A program made the position numbers and the translations under genes. Of a DNA stretch of 64,000 nt, positions 22,100 to 32,569 are shown piece by piece (the stretch's first letter is position 1; each line of letters starts with the position of its first letter). The notes beneath the pieces were generated by a model. That model was not told the DNA's origin and searched no databases. It was given only the letters and a program-made list of their open reading frames with translations. The stretch is from Typhlomys cinereus (Eukaryota; Chordata; Mammalia; Rodentia; Platacanthomyidae), in contig JALPQD010000053.1 of the NCBI GenBank assembly GCA_023101885.1, forward strand, positions 2,916,447 through 2,980,446. Reading direction: 5' to 3'.

Positions 22100-22300
22100 C
22101 ACAGGGAACCCCGGTCCACTGAAACATGCTGATCCTGACCTCTGGTTTCAGTTGTGACCATTGTTGAGCAGTCTGAAATCTAGATATCACCCCAACTTAC
22201 TGCCACTCCCACTCTATTTTCCCTCTCCCCTCAACTTACCTGTGGATATCCAGAGAACCAGCAGGCTAAAGGCCAGTAGTTGGGCCAAACGGGGTGCCAT
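20725..22300 (-). CDS. CCL19: C-C motif chemokine 19
   Basis: Secreted homeostatic chemokine; ligand of CCR7 that draws naive T cells and mature dendritic cells into lymphoid tissue. Coding exons: 22240-22300, 21148-21280, 20835-20928 and 20725-20745. The product has 102 residues (human 98). Residues 1 to about 25 form a signal peptide (MAPRLAQLLAFSLLVLWIST). The chemokine fold follows: NDAEDCC with the adjacent cysteines, then DGC and QLC for the two disulfides, and a C-terminal helix with PWVERIIRRLKK. The tail is SKRHSS, matching human MKRRSS. The start is the only ATG giving a signal peptide in the right frame. Introns 1 and 2 have GT-AG ends. Intron 3 (89 bases) has a GC donor, AAG|GCAAGT, and a good acceptor (TTCCCCAG). 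Intron 1 contains a B1 relic and a (CA)n run. The four-exon layout with short exon 4 matches human. Identity is certain; the GC donor is read directly from sequence. Confidence 0.97.
21655..21765 (+). repeat. B1-like SINE remnant in CCL19 intron 1
   Basis: 'gaggccagcctaggccacat agacag' and 'ttatctcaaacatgaaaaaa' are B1 landmarks; the 5' half is scrambled with AAAGGAGG repeats. Confidence 0.55.
22046..22097. repeat. (CA)n microsatellite in CCL19 intron 1
   Basis: About 24 CA units, 140 bases past the exon 1 donor. Confidence 0.95.
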
Positions 22301-22483
22301 GGAGGGAGATGGGAGGCAAGGCGACAGAGTGTGTGAGTCCGAGGAGTCTTGGGTGTGTGCAAGAGGCCGAGAGTTGAGGCTTGGGTGGTGCCTAGAGGAG
22401 AGATGGAAAGCACACAGGTGTCCTAGAGTGAGGAGTGTGAGGGGGTTCAGAGTGTGTGACTGTGTGAAGCTGTGGGTACCCCG

Positions 22484-22530
22484 TATTTATAACCCCGAAC
22501 TTTCACTTTCTCTGTCCAAAAAATTCCCCT
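22484..22530 (-). promoter_or_regulatory. CCL19: CCL19 core promoter: TATA, IRF and kB-like sites
   Basis: On the minus strand: a TATA box (TTATAAATA, 22484-22492); directly upstream GAGAAAGTGAAAG (22500-22512), which holds the IRF word GAAAGTGAAA; then GGGGAATTTT (22520-22529), close to an NF-kB site. Start of transcription is expected near 22455-22460, giving a 5'UTR of about 155 bases. Interferon and NF-kB control of CCL19 is known in human cells; the sites here are by inspection. Confidence 0.75.
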
Positions 22531-23257
22531 CCATGTCTTCTGGGTCTTCCCCTCTCCCTCTTCTTTCTGGCAAAACTTGACCTTGGCTTCCTTTTCCCTC
22601 ACCCCAACAGTGACTTCTCCCTCTGCTTTCCTTGGCGTTAGCTCTGAGAACTTAAGCAGTCAGGCCAAGAAAGGCTGTGCCCTGTGTGCTCCAGGGAGAG
22701 AGTTTGTCCTCTTCTCTCACGGGTGGCATTTGCGCCATCAGTTGTAGGTCTCAGATTCAGAAGCAGTCGTTAGGGTTATGAGAGCAGAGTGAGGAGTTAT
22801 GCGCACTTCCTGCGATTCATCCAGCATCCTCACTGGGGTCTCTCCTTTCTGGTGAGGCCAGTGGTGGAAAAGGCTCTGTGTTATCTTCGGAACAACCCCG
22901 AGAGCATGGGGGCCTCTCGGTGAGTCAGCACAGTGCCTTTCCCACTCACCATCTGGGGACCAGTTGCTCTCTTGGGACAAGCGCAAGCTGAAAGGGAAGG
23001 TTCCTTGGGAGGAGGAGCCCCATCCCACATCCCGGGCTCCTGCAGTTCAACTTCATGATTCTGCAAGCACTATTCCTTCCCCTGTTCACTATCTTCCCAA
23101 GTCCAGAGGAACAGCTGGAGGGAACCTGGCCTGGAATAGCCCCCTTCATCTTTTCCTTCCTTCGGTCCTGGGAACCAAGAGGGGATTTCTAAGGAGAGGG
23201 GCTGGCCAACTCATTTTCAGACATATCTTCAAATTCAAGGAATTGAGGATGGGGAGG
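22531..23257. other. CCL19 upstream region, unique
   Basis: Unique sequence without recognisable repeats for about 0.7 kb. It probably carries CCL19 regulatory elements. No reading frame with a known domain. Confidence 0.4.
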
Positions 23258-23354
23258 GACTAAGTGAGTTGCCATCTTCATGAGAAAGACCATAAAAGAT
23301 GTTAAGAGTAATTAACATATTGGATAGCCATTCAATCATCCACACCCAGGTGCT

Positions 23355-23705
23355 CTCTCTCTCTCTCTCTCTGATACATGCATGTAGATGTGTGTGTATG
23401 TTTGCATGTGTGTGAAGATGCCTGAGCACATGTGTGTGAAGGATAAAGGTCAATGTCAAATGTCTTCTATGCTTTCCACCTTATTTTTTGACAAAGATTC
23501 TTTTACTGAGTCTCAAGTTCACTGGCTCAGCAGGACTAGCAAGCCAGTGAACTGCAGAGAGTTCCCAGTCTTTGCTTCTTCAATGCTAGGATTTCAGGTT
23601 CATGTCACCATGTCCGGCTTTTAATGTGGGTGTTGGGGATCGAAGATCAGGTCTTCATTCGCTCATGACAAGCATTTGACCAACTTGCCATCTCACCAGT
23701 CCTTG
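23355..23705 (-). repeat. B4-type rodent SINE
   Basis: CT repeat, a TGTG-rich part, then 'atgctaggatttcaggttca' and 'gcatttgaccaacttgccat ctcaccagtcc', the reverse of a B4 (ID plus B1) element. Confidence 0.6.
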
Positions 23706-23739
23706 GACCTTTTTATATTTTTTCCCCTCTTTTATTTTT

Positions 23740-23905
23740 TTTTAAATCATTTATTCATTTTTATAAGGAACCATGTTGTGTAACAACTTTCAGAAGTCAG
23801 TTCTCTCCTTCCATCACATAGGCTCCAGGATTGAACTTCGGTCTCTAGTTTTCTACACAGGAACCTTTACCCACTGAACCATCTTGCTGGCCAGGGAACT
23901 CTTTT
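23740..23905 (-). repeat. Rodent tRNA-headed SINE
   Basis: 'caactttcagaagtcagttc tctccttccatca' and 'cccactgaaccatcttgctg gcc'. Confidence 0.55.
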
Positions 23906-23974
23906 TGATGATGTAATGGGAATATTTCTTTACATTTCTGATTTTTATCTTGGTTTCATCCATTAACAGCAATA

Positions 23975-24043
23975 AAGAGTAGTCTTCTGACAGCAGCATC
24001 ATATCACCAGGTACCTTGTTAGAAGTGCAAACTGTCAGGTCCT
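23975..24043 (+). repeat. MER5-like DNA transposon fragment
   Basis: 'agcatcatatcaccaggtac cttgttagaagtgcaaactg tcaggtcc' resembles MER5A (hAT-Charlie). It is cut off on the right by the next repeat. Confidence 0.5.
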
Positions 24044-24047
24044 GTCT

Positions 24048-24405
24048 TAAACTATCTTAGCTATTTTTCCTGTCCTTGTGATAAGATATACTGACAAAAA
24101 CAACATAAGCGAGAAAGGTTTATTCTGGCTCACAGCTCCAGGGTAGAGTCTATCATGGTGGGAAAGTCAAGGTGATAGGATCTTGAAGCAACTAGTTACA
24201 TCACATTCACAGCCAGAAAGCAGACAGCGTTGAAGGCTTAGGTTCAGCTAGATTTCTCCTTTTTATACTACCAGGGATGAAACCCAGGGTCTAGTACCAC
24301 TCACAGCATGGTGGGCGGGTCTTCCCATCTCTATTACCCTAATCAAGATTATTTCCCATAGTGATCTTCAGAGACCTGTCTTCCGGTTGATTCTATCACT
24401 TGTGA
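24048..24405 (-). repeat. Rodent medium-reiterated repeat
   Basis: 'aaggtttattctggctcaca gctccagggtagagtc' and 'accctaatcaagattatttc' match the same family as 14449 and 49050. Confidence 0.5.
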
Positions 24406-24524
24406 AGTAGATGATTGAGATTAACACATCTACTAAATCAAACTGGAGATGGTTCAGCAAACTGTTAATCATTATTCAGATGATACAAGCTAAATACTTT
24501 AAACTTTGGTCTGGAGTTAAGATC

Positions 24525-24695
24525 CTTTTTCTTTTTCTTTTTTTCTGGTTGAGACAAGGTCTTATGATGTGGCCCTCACACTCATTGTGTCATCTAGAGT
24601 GGCCTCAAACTCACAGTACTCTAGTTGTCTCAGTTTCCAGAGTGTTGAGATTATACGCATGCACCACTATGCATAGTTCCAGTTCCATATCCTCC
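24525..24695 (-). repeat. B1 SINE, diverged
   Basis: 'ggttgagacaaggtcttatg atgtggccc' and 'tattacgcatgcaccac'-like wording (ttatacgcatgcaccac) identify a reverse-strand B1. Confidence 0.65.
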
Positions 24696-25689
24696 TGAAA
24701 TACTGTTCCCTCCTTTTGCCTCTTTAGGCTTTGGATAGTAATGAATTTCCACTACAGTTAGAGCCAGTGGTACCTCCTTATCACATGGTAGTTCATTAAT
24801 CCTGACCCTACCTCTTAAATTTCCCCTTTATTGCAATCTTTCTGGTTGACTGTTTTTGAGTGCATGTGATTTTTTGAAATCTAAATTTGTTCTTCCTCTT
24901 TTTTTCCTGACAAGTAGTTCTTAAAATCCTTGAACTCTCTGGAGTAGTTAGAGTGTCTTTTTATGAAAATGAGATGGCTGGGGTCTGGGGCTCCTAAGGA
25001 GTCTCAGGTGGGAGTTATTTGCCAGGATAACCAACCTTTACCAGTAGGAAATGTCATCTGAGAAAAGTGTCAAGGAAAGAAGGTTAGGTTGATAAACCGA
25101 TAGTGGATGATGTAATCAATTATGGTTATTTAATAAAGCACCTGCAAGCCCCAAAAGGACCAAATTAGGGAGGTTTCTAAATAGCTGAGGAAGTAAAGAC
25201 TCCTGGAAGAGTCACAGAAATGGTGTTCCTTCTGTACCTGTCCCTGCATATTGCTTTCATCTAGCTGCTTGTCTGTATCATTTGTAATGTCCTTTTTAAT
25301 AAAACAGTAAATGTGTTCTCAGATAAGTTCTGTAAGTTGTTGTAGCAGACTGAGTGAACTCAAAGTTGAGCCAGATGAAGAAAGGCAGGAAAAATTAAAG
25401 GGTTGAAAGAAGGGAAAGAAGCCCTTTCCCCTGGGGAATCTAGTTTCTTTCCTGCTGACTAAGAGTCAAGAAAAATTTCAAGAGTCAAGAAAAATTTCAA
25501 GACACTGATAAAATCAAAATTGCCTGCAGAGATAGTGCATGTTTTCTTAATTATATCTGAAAAAGGGAGGTTGAAAGTAACAGGAGAGCTATTGTTTACT
25601 TAGGGTCAGAACGTTTGTAAGCTTGAATTTTAACTGTATGAGCATTCCTCTCTCATTCCTAGATATAAACAATGTACTTTATAGGAACC
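24696..25689. other. Non-coding sequence with a 19-base tandem duplication
   Basis: No gene. agagtcaagaaaaatttca occurs twice head to tail at 25462-25480 and 25481-25499. Confidence 0.4.
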
Positions 25690-25800
25690 AGTGAAAAGGC
25701 TCAGCAAGTAAGGCGCTTGCTCGAAAAACCTAGTTAGTGACCTGAGTTCAGTCCCTGAATGCCCATATATATAGGCGACATGTTACCTCCTCCTATGTGC
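25690..25800 (+). repeat. tRNA-headed SINE fragment
   Basis: 'aaggctcagcaagtaaggcg cttgctcgaaaaacc' and 'tgacctgagttcagtccctg aa' show a worn SINE head with A and B box remnants. Confidence 0.5.
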
Positions 25801-25849
25801 CTTAAAAATAATGACATCTTGTCCAATAGTTAACAGATTTCCTTAGACC

Positions 25850-25985
25850 TTAACTGACCAAGATGGAGGGATGGGATGTCTACATACTTTCTTTTAGAAT
25901 GCTGAAAGCAAGATATGTTAACTGACCAAGATGGAGGGATAGGATGTCTACATATTTTCTTTTAGAATGCTGAAAGCAAGATATG
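25850..25985. repeat. 68-base tandem duplication, two copies
   Basis: Copies 25850-25917 and 25918-25985 differ at about two positions (atggga/ataggа-type change in the first third and tactttc/tattttc in the middle). A third copy begins (ttaacc) and breaks off. The unit is not a known transposon. Confidence 0.95.
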
Positions 25986-26204
25986 TTAACCTTCCTCCCC
26001 TTAAGAAGTCTGGTGATCTTAAGAAGTCTGGTATTTTCTGACCTTGAAGTAACCCAGCTGTCTCCTGGGTATTGATGTAGAATTCTTGTATGCCTTGTGT
26101 TGTAACTGACAATACATCCTGTGTGTGTGATATCTGAGTTTCCTGATAGAACCATTCACGGAGGATCATAAAGGCACTTTATTTTTATTTTATTATTTTA
26201 TTGT

Positions 26205-26213
26205 ATTGTATTT

Positions 26214-26260
<47 letters not shown>

Positions 26261-26500
26261 CAGAGGACACTGTATGTCCCTGTGGAAGACCAAGGGTGAC
26301 TTCGGGAATCATCCTTGATTGTTTCTACCTCCTTCTTGCACTTTGCTCTGGGATTTCCCAGACTCCACCCACCAGGGCCAGAAGTGTAGGCCATCACTGT
26401 TTCTGCCTGGCATTTTTACCTGGGACCTGGGATCTGAACTCAGGACCTTCTACTGCAAGACAGAGTCTCAGCATATCAGGTCTCAGCATAGTCACTGATG
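26205..26500 (-). repeat. B2-superfamily (DIP-like) SINE, head altered
   Basis: (GT)n, 'atcagaggacactgtatgtc', body through 'ggaccttctactgcaagaca gagtctcagc'. The tRNA head is replaced by unrelated sequence. Confidence 0.83.
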
Positions 26501-27945
26501 TAGTTGGTAGCTACACACATGGTAGAAGTAGAGAAGTGGCCTTTGAATTCTCTTGTATGCCATGCATGCATGTACTGCATTTTCTCTTTCTCTCTTCCAA
26601 ATAAATAAAACCACTATAATTTTTATTTCCAACAGAAAATTCTTAAAAATGAGAACAATAAGTAAGCTCATATTGTTACTTAAATTTTAAGTGCTGCTTA
26701 CTTTTAAAATTTTATTGTAAATTGCATCTTTTGAAGAATGTAAAAGTCCACAGGATCATACATATATAAAGTCATTGTAAAGATAGCAGATCACAATTCT
26801 GTTTTGAAAAGCCAAAAGTCTTTCCTTAGATGTGTGCTGTTCTTTTTTTTTCTGTCTCTCTTTAACACCTAATATATTTGCTAACTTGCTTCACTTGGCT
26901 CATCCTGTAATTCTGTGCACAGTCAAGATCCAGCTTTACTTGAATGGAGGTTTCATAGGTGGAAGAGAGCTCCTCAGCTATAGGAGGATGTGCTAGACTG
27001 GGTTTTGCTGCAGTCGATGATACCATCAGCTGAGTGACATTGAAGTCACTTCAATCCTGAAACTACACTGTTGACCTGAAGATGATATCAGATATCACAG
27101 GTCAAGGGTTCAATACCATAAAATTGTCCCAAATTCAGATGCTAGTCATAAGCACATGTTGAGGCTTGTGCTTCTGACCAATCAACTGTATATACAAGGT
27201 TTCCCATTTTGTCATTTAGCACTCCTTTTTCAGTCACTAGCAGTAGTAAGGCTCAGCCCAGCACACCCGCTTCCAGTATTCCAACGTGGGAAGACTCTCC
27301 ACATATGGTGACCATTGGTCACACAAGTTTTAGGTACTGTGAGAAAAGTGTTTTATATTCCTATATTCTTTCAGTGCCTATCTAGTTCCTGTCAGTATCC
27401 TCAGGGATACAATAAATTCAGTCAGAAGAGATCCCAGGGAAAAGATTCCAAAAAGGGAATCTTATTTCTGGGTTGCTCATGTATTTGATGAGTACGTGAA
27501 TAATCTCTGTGTGAAGGAAACGAACAGGGTGCTCATCAGAACATCAGCAGTGAGACACAGGATGGACCCATCACCAAGATATCTGTTTAGATGTCCTTCA
27601 TATCTCTGCTCTGTAATCTCCCTTGAAGTATTTGTAAAAGACACACAGTGTAGTGTGAAAACAGGCAGAGGTTATCTTAGGGCACTCTCAGAGGGAGAGA
27701 GTGGACAATGACCAAAGAGACCATTGCCTTTGATTGATATTATAGGCAGGCATTATGCTATTTTCTAAAAATCTCTAGAGCAACTGGCTTTTCCTGAGGG
27801 ACTTTGTTATATCCAGGTGATTGACAGACTTGTTTGAATTATCTCTTATAGGAGGGAATAATGTTATGTCTTTTTTCTTTATCAGAAAGCCTCCTGCTGT
27901 AGAGTTACCTTAAAAGCTTTAGGGTTTCTAGAACAAGGTTTAGAT
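26501..27945. other. 1.4 kb AT-rich non-coding sequence
   Basis: No gene recognised. The frame at 27496-27711 has no known domain. Some of it may be old retroelement, but no landmark is clear. Confidence 0.3.
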
Positions 27946-27968
27946 AGTTATAAAATAATTTTCATTTT

Positions 27969-28270
27969 TTTAAAATATTTTTTAAAATTATTTATTCAAC
28001 TGTGTGCATATGCGTGTGTATGTGCGCGCGCGTATGTGTCTGGGTGTGTGTGTGTGTCTGTGTATGTGTAGAACCACGGACAATTCGCGAACCACCATGG
28101 CTGCCTCCACCTCCTTCTGCCCCGGGATTCACAGGCTCCGCCCTACCAGGACCAGAAGCGCAGGCCGCCCCCGCTTCCGCCTGGTGTCTATACGTGAGGT
28201 GTAAGATCCGAACTCAGGACCTTCCACCTGCAAGGCGGAGGCTTAACCCCTGAGCCACCTCTCCAGCCCC
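27969..28270 (-). repeat. Young B2-superfamily (DIP-like) SINE
   Basis: Full-length reversed copy with many CpGs. Perfect 15-base duplication (aataattttcatttt) at 27954-27968 and 28271-28285. Confidence 0.95.
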
Positions 28271-28285
28271 AATAATTTTCATTTT

Positions 28286-29035
28286 ATACAGTTCAAAACA
28301 TTTCCTCCCAGGGCCAGAAATAAGACTTAGGACCCATTCTTTTGACTGGCTCTTGGTTCTTGCCTAATGCCCTCTAAGCTGCAAATATCGAACTAGCTTC
28401 TTAACACAATGCTGGAAGATAAGACATTAAGAGATAAAGCACCCAGAGTAATGCTACAGCCACAAATGATGATTACTAGTGGTGTTTACAATATTATTAG
28501 GTGGGCTGTCTGCTTCTAGTTGTACTAGCAAAATTATGTCTAAAAAAAGGACAAGATTGTCCTATATTGTGGGCTATATATAAAAAAGATGTAGAGAAAT
28601 CAATATGGAACTGACCGGGAAGCTTCCTCCCTGCTGGCTGACTTTCATAGTGCCAGAAGGTGTTATTTGGCCACTGGGAGATAAAGGCATCGGTGATCTT
28701 ACCAATCACTGGACCCTTCATGCTACAATATAGACTGTCAGAAAAAAAATGTGTCCACTGGAGGCAATGGTAGTATGTAATCAATCACTTCGTGGTTGGA
28801 TTTGAGACTGGTTCCACAGAAGAGAATTCATGCCTCTTACTACCCAGTAAAAATTCCCATGGCTGGAGAGGTCTTAAGCCATAGTGGGGAAACTATTACT
28901 GTTGTTTCGCTAAAAGGAAATGTTTTGCTGGGCACGTCAAACTGCCTTTTAAATATTTATGTTTATACCCATAGACTAATGCTGCTCTCGACTTTGGCAA
29001 AGAAGTTTCCTTTTGCAGTGTGAGTGGTTAATGCG
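28286..29035. other. Non-coding sequence, possibly old L1
   Basis: No gene. The part next to 29040 may belong to the same old L1 but is not diagnostic. Confidence 0.3.
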
Positions 29036-29039
29036 GAAA

Positions 29040-29535
29040 CTTATAACTGGTCAAAGTGCTAAGAAAAAGTGACTGCCGAGTGCTCAGGCACAAGTGGAAG
29101 ATGTATATCGTGTATCCTAAGGCTCAGGGACATCACGGAAGATGGGGCGAAAACGACGTAAGAGAGCAAAGGATGAGAGCAGCGCTGTGAAATGCCTCTG
29201 CTGGCGTGATGTGGCCATTGCACTTACAGACTCCAGCAGCCGTGATTACCTGCAAGTCAAACTTGTCAACGTAGCATCCTGGATGAAGGAAGGGATCACG
29301 AGACCCCACCCTTCGCTGAGGAGTTGTTGGCAGTCGATGGCTGTTGGGGAGGGAGAGTCATTTTTTGGGGCATTCACATACACACAAACTAAATGGACTT
29401 AGTGGGCTATATATAAAAAAGAAGAGGACATGAAAAGGGAGTCCAGGAGGTGTGGAAGGTAAAGAATAGGAGGCAGAGATGATCAAGATACATCGTATAT
29501 GTGTATGAAGTTTTCAAAGACTCAACCAAAATATT
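29040..29535 (+). repeat. Old rodent L1 (Lx-type) 3' end
   Basis: 'gactgccgagtgctcaggca', 'ggctcagggacatcacggaa', 'aatggacttagtgggctata' and 'gatcaagatacatcgtatat' are landmarks of the 3'UTR of old rodent L1 families. The 86-codon frame at 29142-29402 is a by-product of this and not a gene. The family name is from memory. Confidence 0.5.
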
Positions 29536-29569
29536 ACTTAGGATAAGGTTAAAATTATAAGGTAGGCTT

Positions 29570-29690
29570 TTTATTACTCTAGATATTTTGTTTTGGGAGA
29601 TAGGGTCTCACTATATAGCTCAAGTTGATGGCTGTTATCTTCGTGTCTAAGTTCTGGGTTTGAAAGCACAGTCACTATGTCTAGCAGGGA
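29570..29690 (-). repeat. B1 SINE, diverged
   Basis: 'gggagatagggtctcactat atagctcaag' and 'tgaaagcacagtcactatgt'. Confidence 0.6.
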
Positions 29691-30585
29691 TCTTTATTTT
29701 ATGTGGCCCTTATCATCCCCTTTCTTCTCTCCCCCACTTTCTTTCTCTTTCTTCCCCTCTCTTTCTCTGTCCCTTGCTTCCTTTTACTGACAGGTTGCAC
29801 AGTAAGGTCCCATTTCGAGGAAGGGGTGTGGGGGAACCCAACCCAAAACTGAAGCAGAGCAAAGCAGTTTCTGACTGCCCTGGACCATGATCTAATACTT
29901 AGACTGCAGTTCATACACAGACAGCATGACCCACGGGTGTTGTCTATTCTGTAGTTCATCATGCAGCTGACTGTGCGTACAGGATTCACTATTAACTTGG
30001 CACGTCATATAAGAGGCCAGACTTAAAATGTTCCCGAAGGCACGAGGAACAGCATAGGAGGGCGGCTCAACCTCCTCCTCATGCTATTTTTTGCTGCTTC
30101 TTTTGGTCACACAGTTTCATGGAGAAGTTCTCCACAAGTGACAGATGGAGAGGGATGAATGGTCTTGATTTTCAGATGAATCTGTAAGGTATGCTGGCAC
30201 TAGGCAGAACTAACCACTTACAGTCTTATCTAGGGGTGGCCCTGAAAGATGACAAAGAAACAAAATCCCTTTGTTATGGGCAGAATTTCAGGCAATATAT
30301 TTAGAGACACTTCAGCAGAGATGGCCCAGGGTTTTGATATACACTAATTTATGTGCAGTGGCTGCCTGTCCTCGCCTCTGTAAGCAGATCCTTCATAAAT
30401 TCCTTTCTGCTAAGCCTTTTTGAGTATGCCTCTGTTTCCTGCCAAGATCCTAAGTGGCACAAAAGTATAGTGCAAAGCTGGCACAGTTTCAATAATTTCA
30501 TTACCATCTTTCTGCAGTGACTGTCGGGAACAGTTCTGAGAATCAGCAGGAAAGAATGAAATAATAGTAAGCAAGGCATTTGTAC
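29691..30585. other. Non-coding sequence
   Basis: Contains a pyrimidine-rich run (29715-29780). No gene or clear repeat. Confidence 0.3.
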
Positions 30586-30589
30586 CCCA

Positions 30590-30770
30590 CTTACTCAATA
30601 CACATGTATTAACGGCCTCTTCTGTGCCAGGCATGGTCCTTGGCACTGGGAAACAGCAGCAAACCAAGCGGAAAGGTATTCCTGCTCTTGTAGAATTTTT
30701 ATTCCAGCAAAGGAGACAGACAATAAGCAAACAAGGAAACCCTACAGAACGTCAGCCTGCCACAGGTGCC
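30590..30770 (+). repeat. Ancient L2-like retroelement fragment
   Basis: 'acggcctcttctgtgccagg catggtccttggcactggga aacagcagc' and 'aggagacagacaataagcaa' fit the old mammalian LINE2-type pattern. Confidence 0.5.
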
Positions 30771-31263
30771 ACGAGGAAGAGTAAAGAAGGCGAGAGGAGG
30801 AGGCGGGGGCGGCTGTTATTTTAAACAAGGCAGCCAGAGAGCCTTCAGTGCTCTGAGAAAGATGTTCTAGGTGGAGAGAACAACAGACGAAAGGGCTACG
30901 AGGCAAGAATGTTTAAGGAATGGCCAGGAAGTCAAAGGGAGGAGCGACAGGACATAGATAACCAGAGCAGGGCAGCTTTCCACTTCACTGAGTGAGATGA
31001 GGACTGCTGGATGCACGAACCGAGCCCAGCACGATCTGATTGGTGTTTAAAATGTTCTCTCTAGCTTTTAAATGTAGATCAGACCACAGTCATAATAGAA
31101 TGGAAGCAGGAAGTCAGGGCTGGGGGTAGTTACGGTAATCAGGGGGCAGAAGATGGTGCTTGGAGTTGGTGAGAAGTGCTTAGATTCTGGAAAGATGCAA
31201 ACCTCAGGTTTGCTCAGCACAGGATATGAAAGAAGGCAGAGGCAAGAATATGGCAAGGTTTAG
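30771..31263. other. Non-coding sequence left of the ANAPC13 retrocopy
   Basis: May continue the L2-like repeat. No gene seen. Confidence 0.3.
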
Positions 31264-31275
31264 CCCAAACAACTT

Positions 31276-31693
31276 TTTTTTTTTTTTTGAGTGGGTGGAC
31301 AGTTTCGAGTATTTATTATTCAAAAAAAATCAGACACTGAAAAATGAAACCTTTATCTACATATTTTTGAAAAAAAAAATCCATCCTCAAGCAGGAGCTG
31401 GAAGTCAGTTTCCCGCGGGAGGCACGTTCTGTGGAGGCACTGCAGGGCCAAATCCCTTGCTCCTTCACAGACTCCGTGGTGCCGCCGTTGTCTTGTTCCG
31501 GCTCAGGGAGCTCATTCAGGGGGATAGCAACATCCTCATAAGGCAATTTGTCTTCACGCCAAGCATCGTCGATCAAATCCAAGATCCTTCCATCTCTTTG
31601 TACTTCGCTGTCCATCTTCCAATGGCTTTGATCTTGTCAAAGCCGCAGGCTGAACGCCGCGGTCCCTCTGGCCACGCCCCCACGCCACGTGAT
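31276..31693 (-). pseudogene. ANAPC13: ANAPC13 processed pseudogene
   Basis: Retrocopy of the mRNA for anaphase-promoting complex subunit 13, a small APC/C scaffold subunit. On the minus strand the ATG at 31615 opens MDSEVQRDGRILDLIDDAWR and continues without introns to VKEQ, with the N-terminal 53 residues intact. Then about 13 bases are lost and the frame shifts, so the C-terminal part (LALQYLHEN in the parent) is read in the wrong frame. The 5'UTR (31616-31693) and 3'UTR are also present. A poly(A) tail appears as poly-T at 31276-31289, and a perfect 12-base target duplication (cccaaacaactt) flanks the copy at 31264-31275 and 31694-31705. These are the marks of L1-driven retroposition. It is not expected to make a working protein. 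Confidence 0.96.
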
Positions 31694-32006
31694 CCCAAAC
31701 AACTTAATGAGCAGAATATTTACCAAGATGTGGATGGCCACAGAGATATTGGTGTATGTGGGCGATCAGGACTCTGGTTCTGACTTGCTAACGTTGAAGC
31801 TGTACATTGGATACATAAGTGGAAATGTTAAGTAGGTAGTTGGCATGAGTCTGGAGTTCAGGAGGAAGATCTAGCTAAAGACACAGATTGGGGAGTATGT
31901 GTATGGTATTTAAAGTCTTAAGCCAAGGAGATCAAGAGAAGGAGTGTAGCTAGAAAAGGATCAAGTTCCAAGTCCTGAGACTTTCCCATATAAAAGAAAA
32001 AAAGCA

Positions 32007-32220
32007 GGGCTGGAGAGATGGCTCAGGGGTTAAGCCTGTGCCTTGGAGGCGGAAGGTCCTGAGTTCGTGGATCCTAGACCCCACGTATAGACGCGGGCGG
32101 AAGCAGGGCGGCCTGCGTTTCTGGTCCTGGTAGGGCGGAGCCTGTGAATCCCGGGGCAGAGTAAACAAGGAGGAGGTGGAGGCGACCATGGTGGTTCCTG
32201 GATTCGTTCGTTCCACAAAG
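32007..32220 (+). repeat. Young B2-superfamily (DIP-like) SINE, 3' shortened
   Basis: Near-perfect head 'gggctggagagatggctcag gggttaagcc', CpG-rich body, and stop near 'ggattcgttcgttccac' without the usual (CA)n tail. Confidence 0.88.
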
Positions 32221-32565
32221 CCTGCACAAGAACTGGTCTGTATACTATGAAAGGAAAAAGATCCCCACAGAGACTAATGAGGGTTGAATGAGAGAAAAAG
32301 GAAATGATTCTTTGCTCCAGCAAGCACCCAAATACTCGTCATTAACAGTAACCCGGATGGGACTTAGTAAGCCATACACACAGAGAAGGAGTTGAAAGTG
32401 GGAAGGGGACAGGCAGGGAAGAAGTTTGTAGTAGCAAGAAGGACGTTAGGATTGGATAATAAGGAGTGAAAATGACATGAATACATGTGTAAAGCCCTAA
32501 GAGAATAGAAATAAATTTAATAAAAAAGCACCCACTGTCATTACATAAAGGGAAAAGACAAAGGC
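32221..32565. other. Non-coding sequence
   Basis: No gene or clear repeat. Confidence 0.3.
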
Positions 32566-32569
32566 ACTG

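Noticed and set aside
29142..29402. Small basic protein (starts MGRKRRKRAK)
   Set aside because: The DNA matches an old L1 3'UTR pattern; the frame is incidental.
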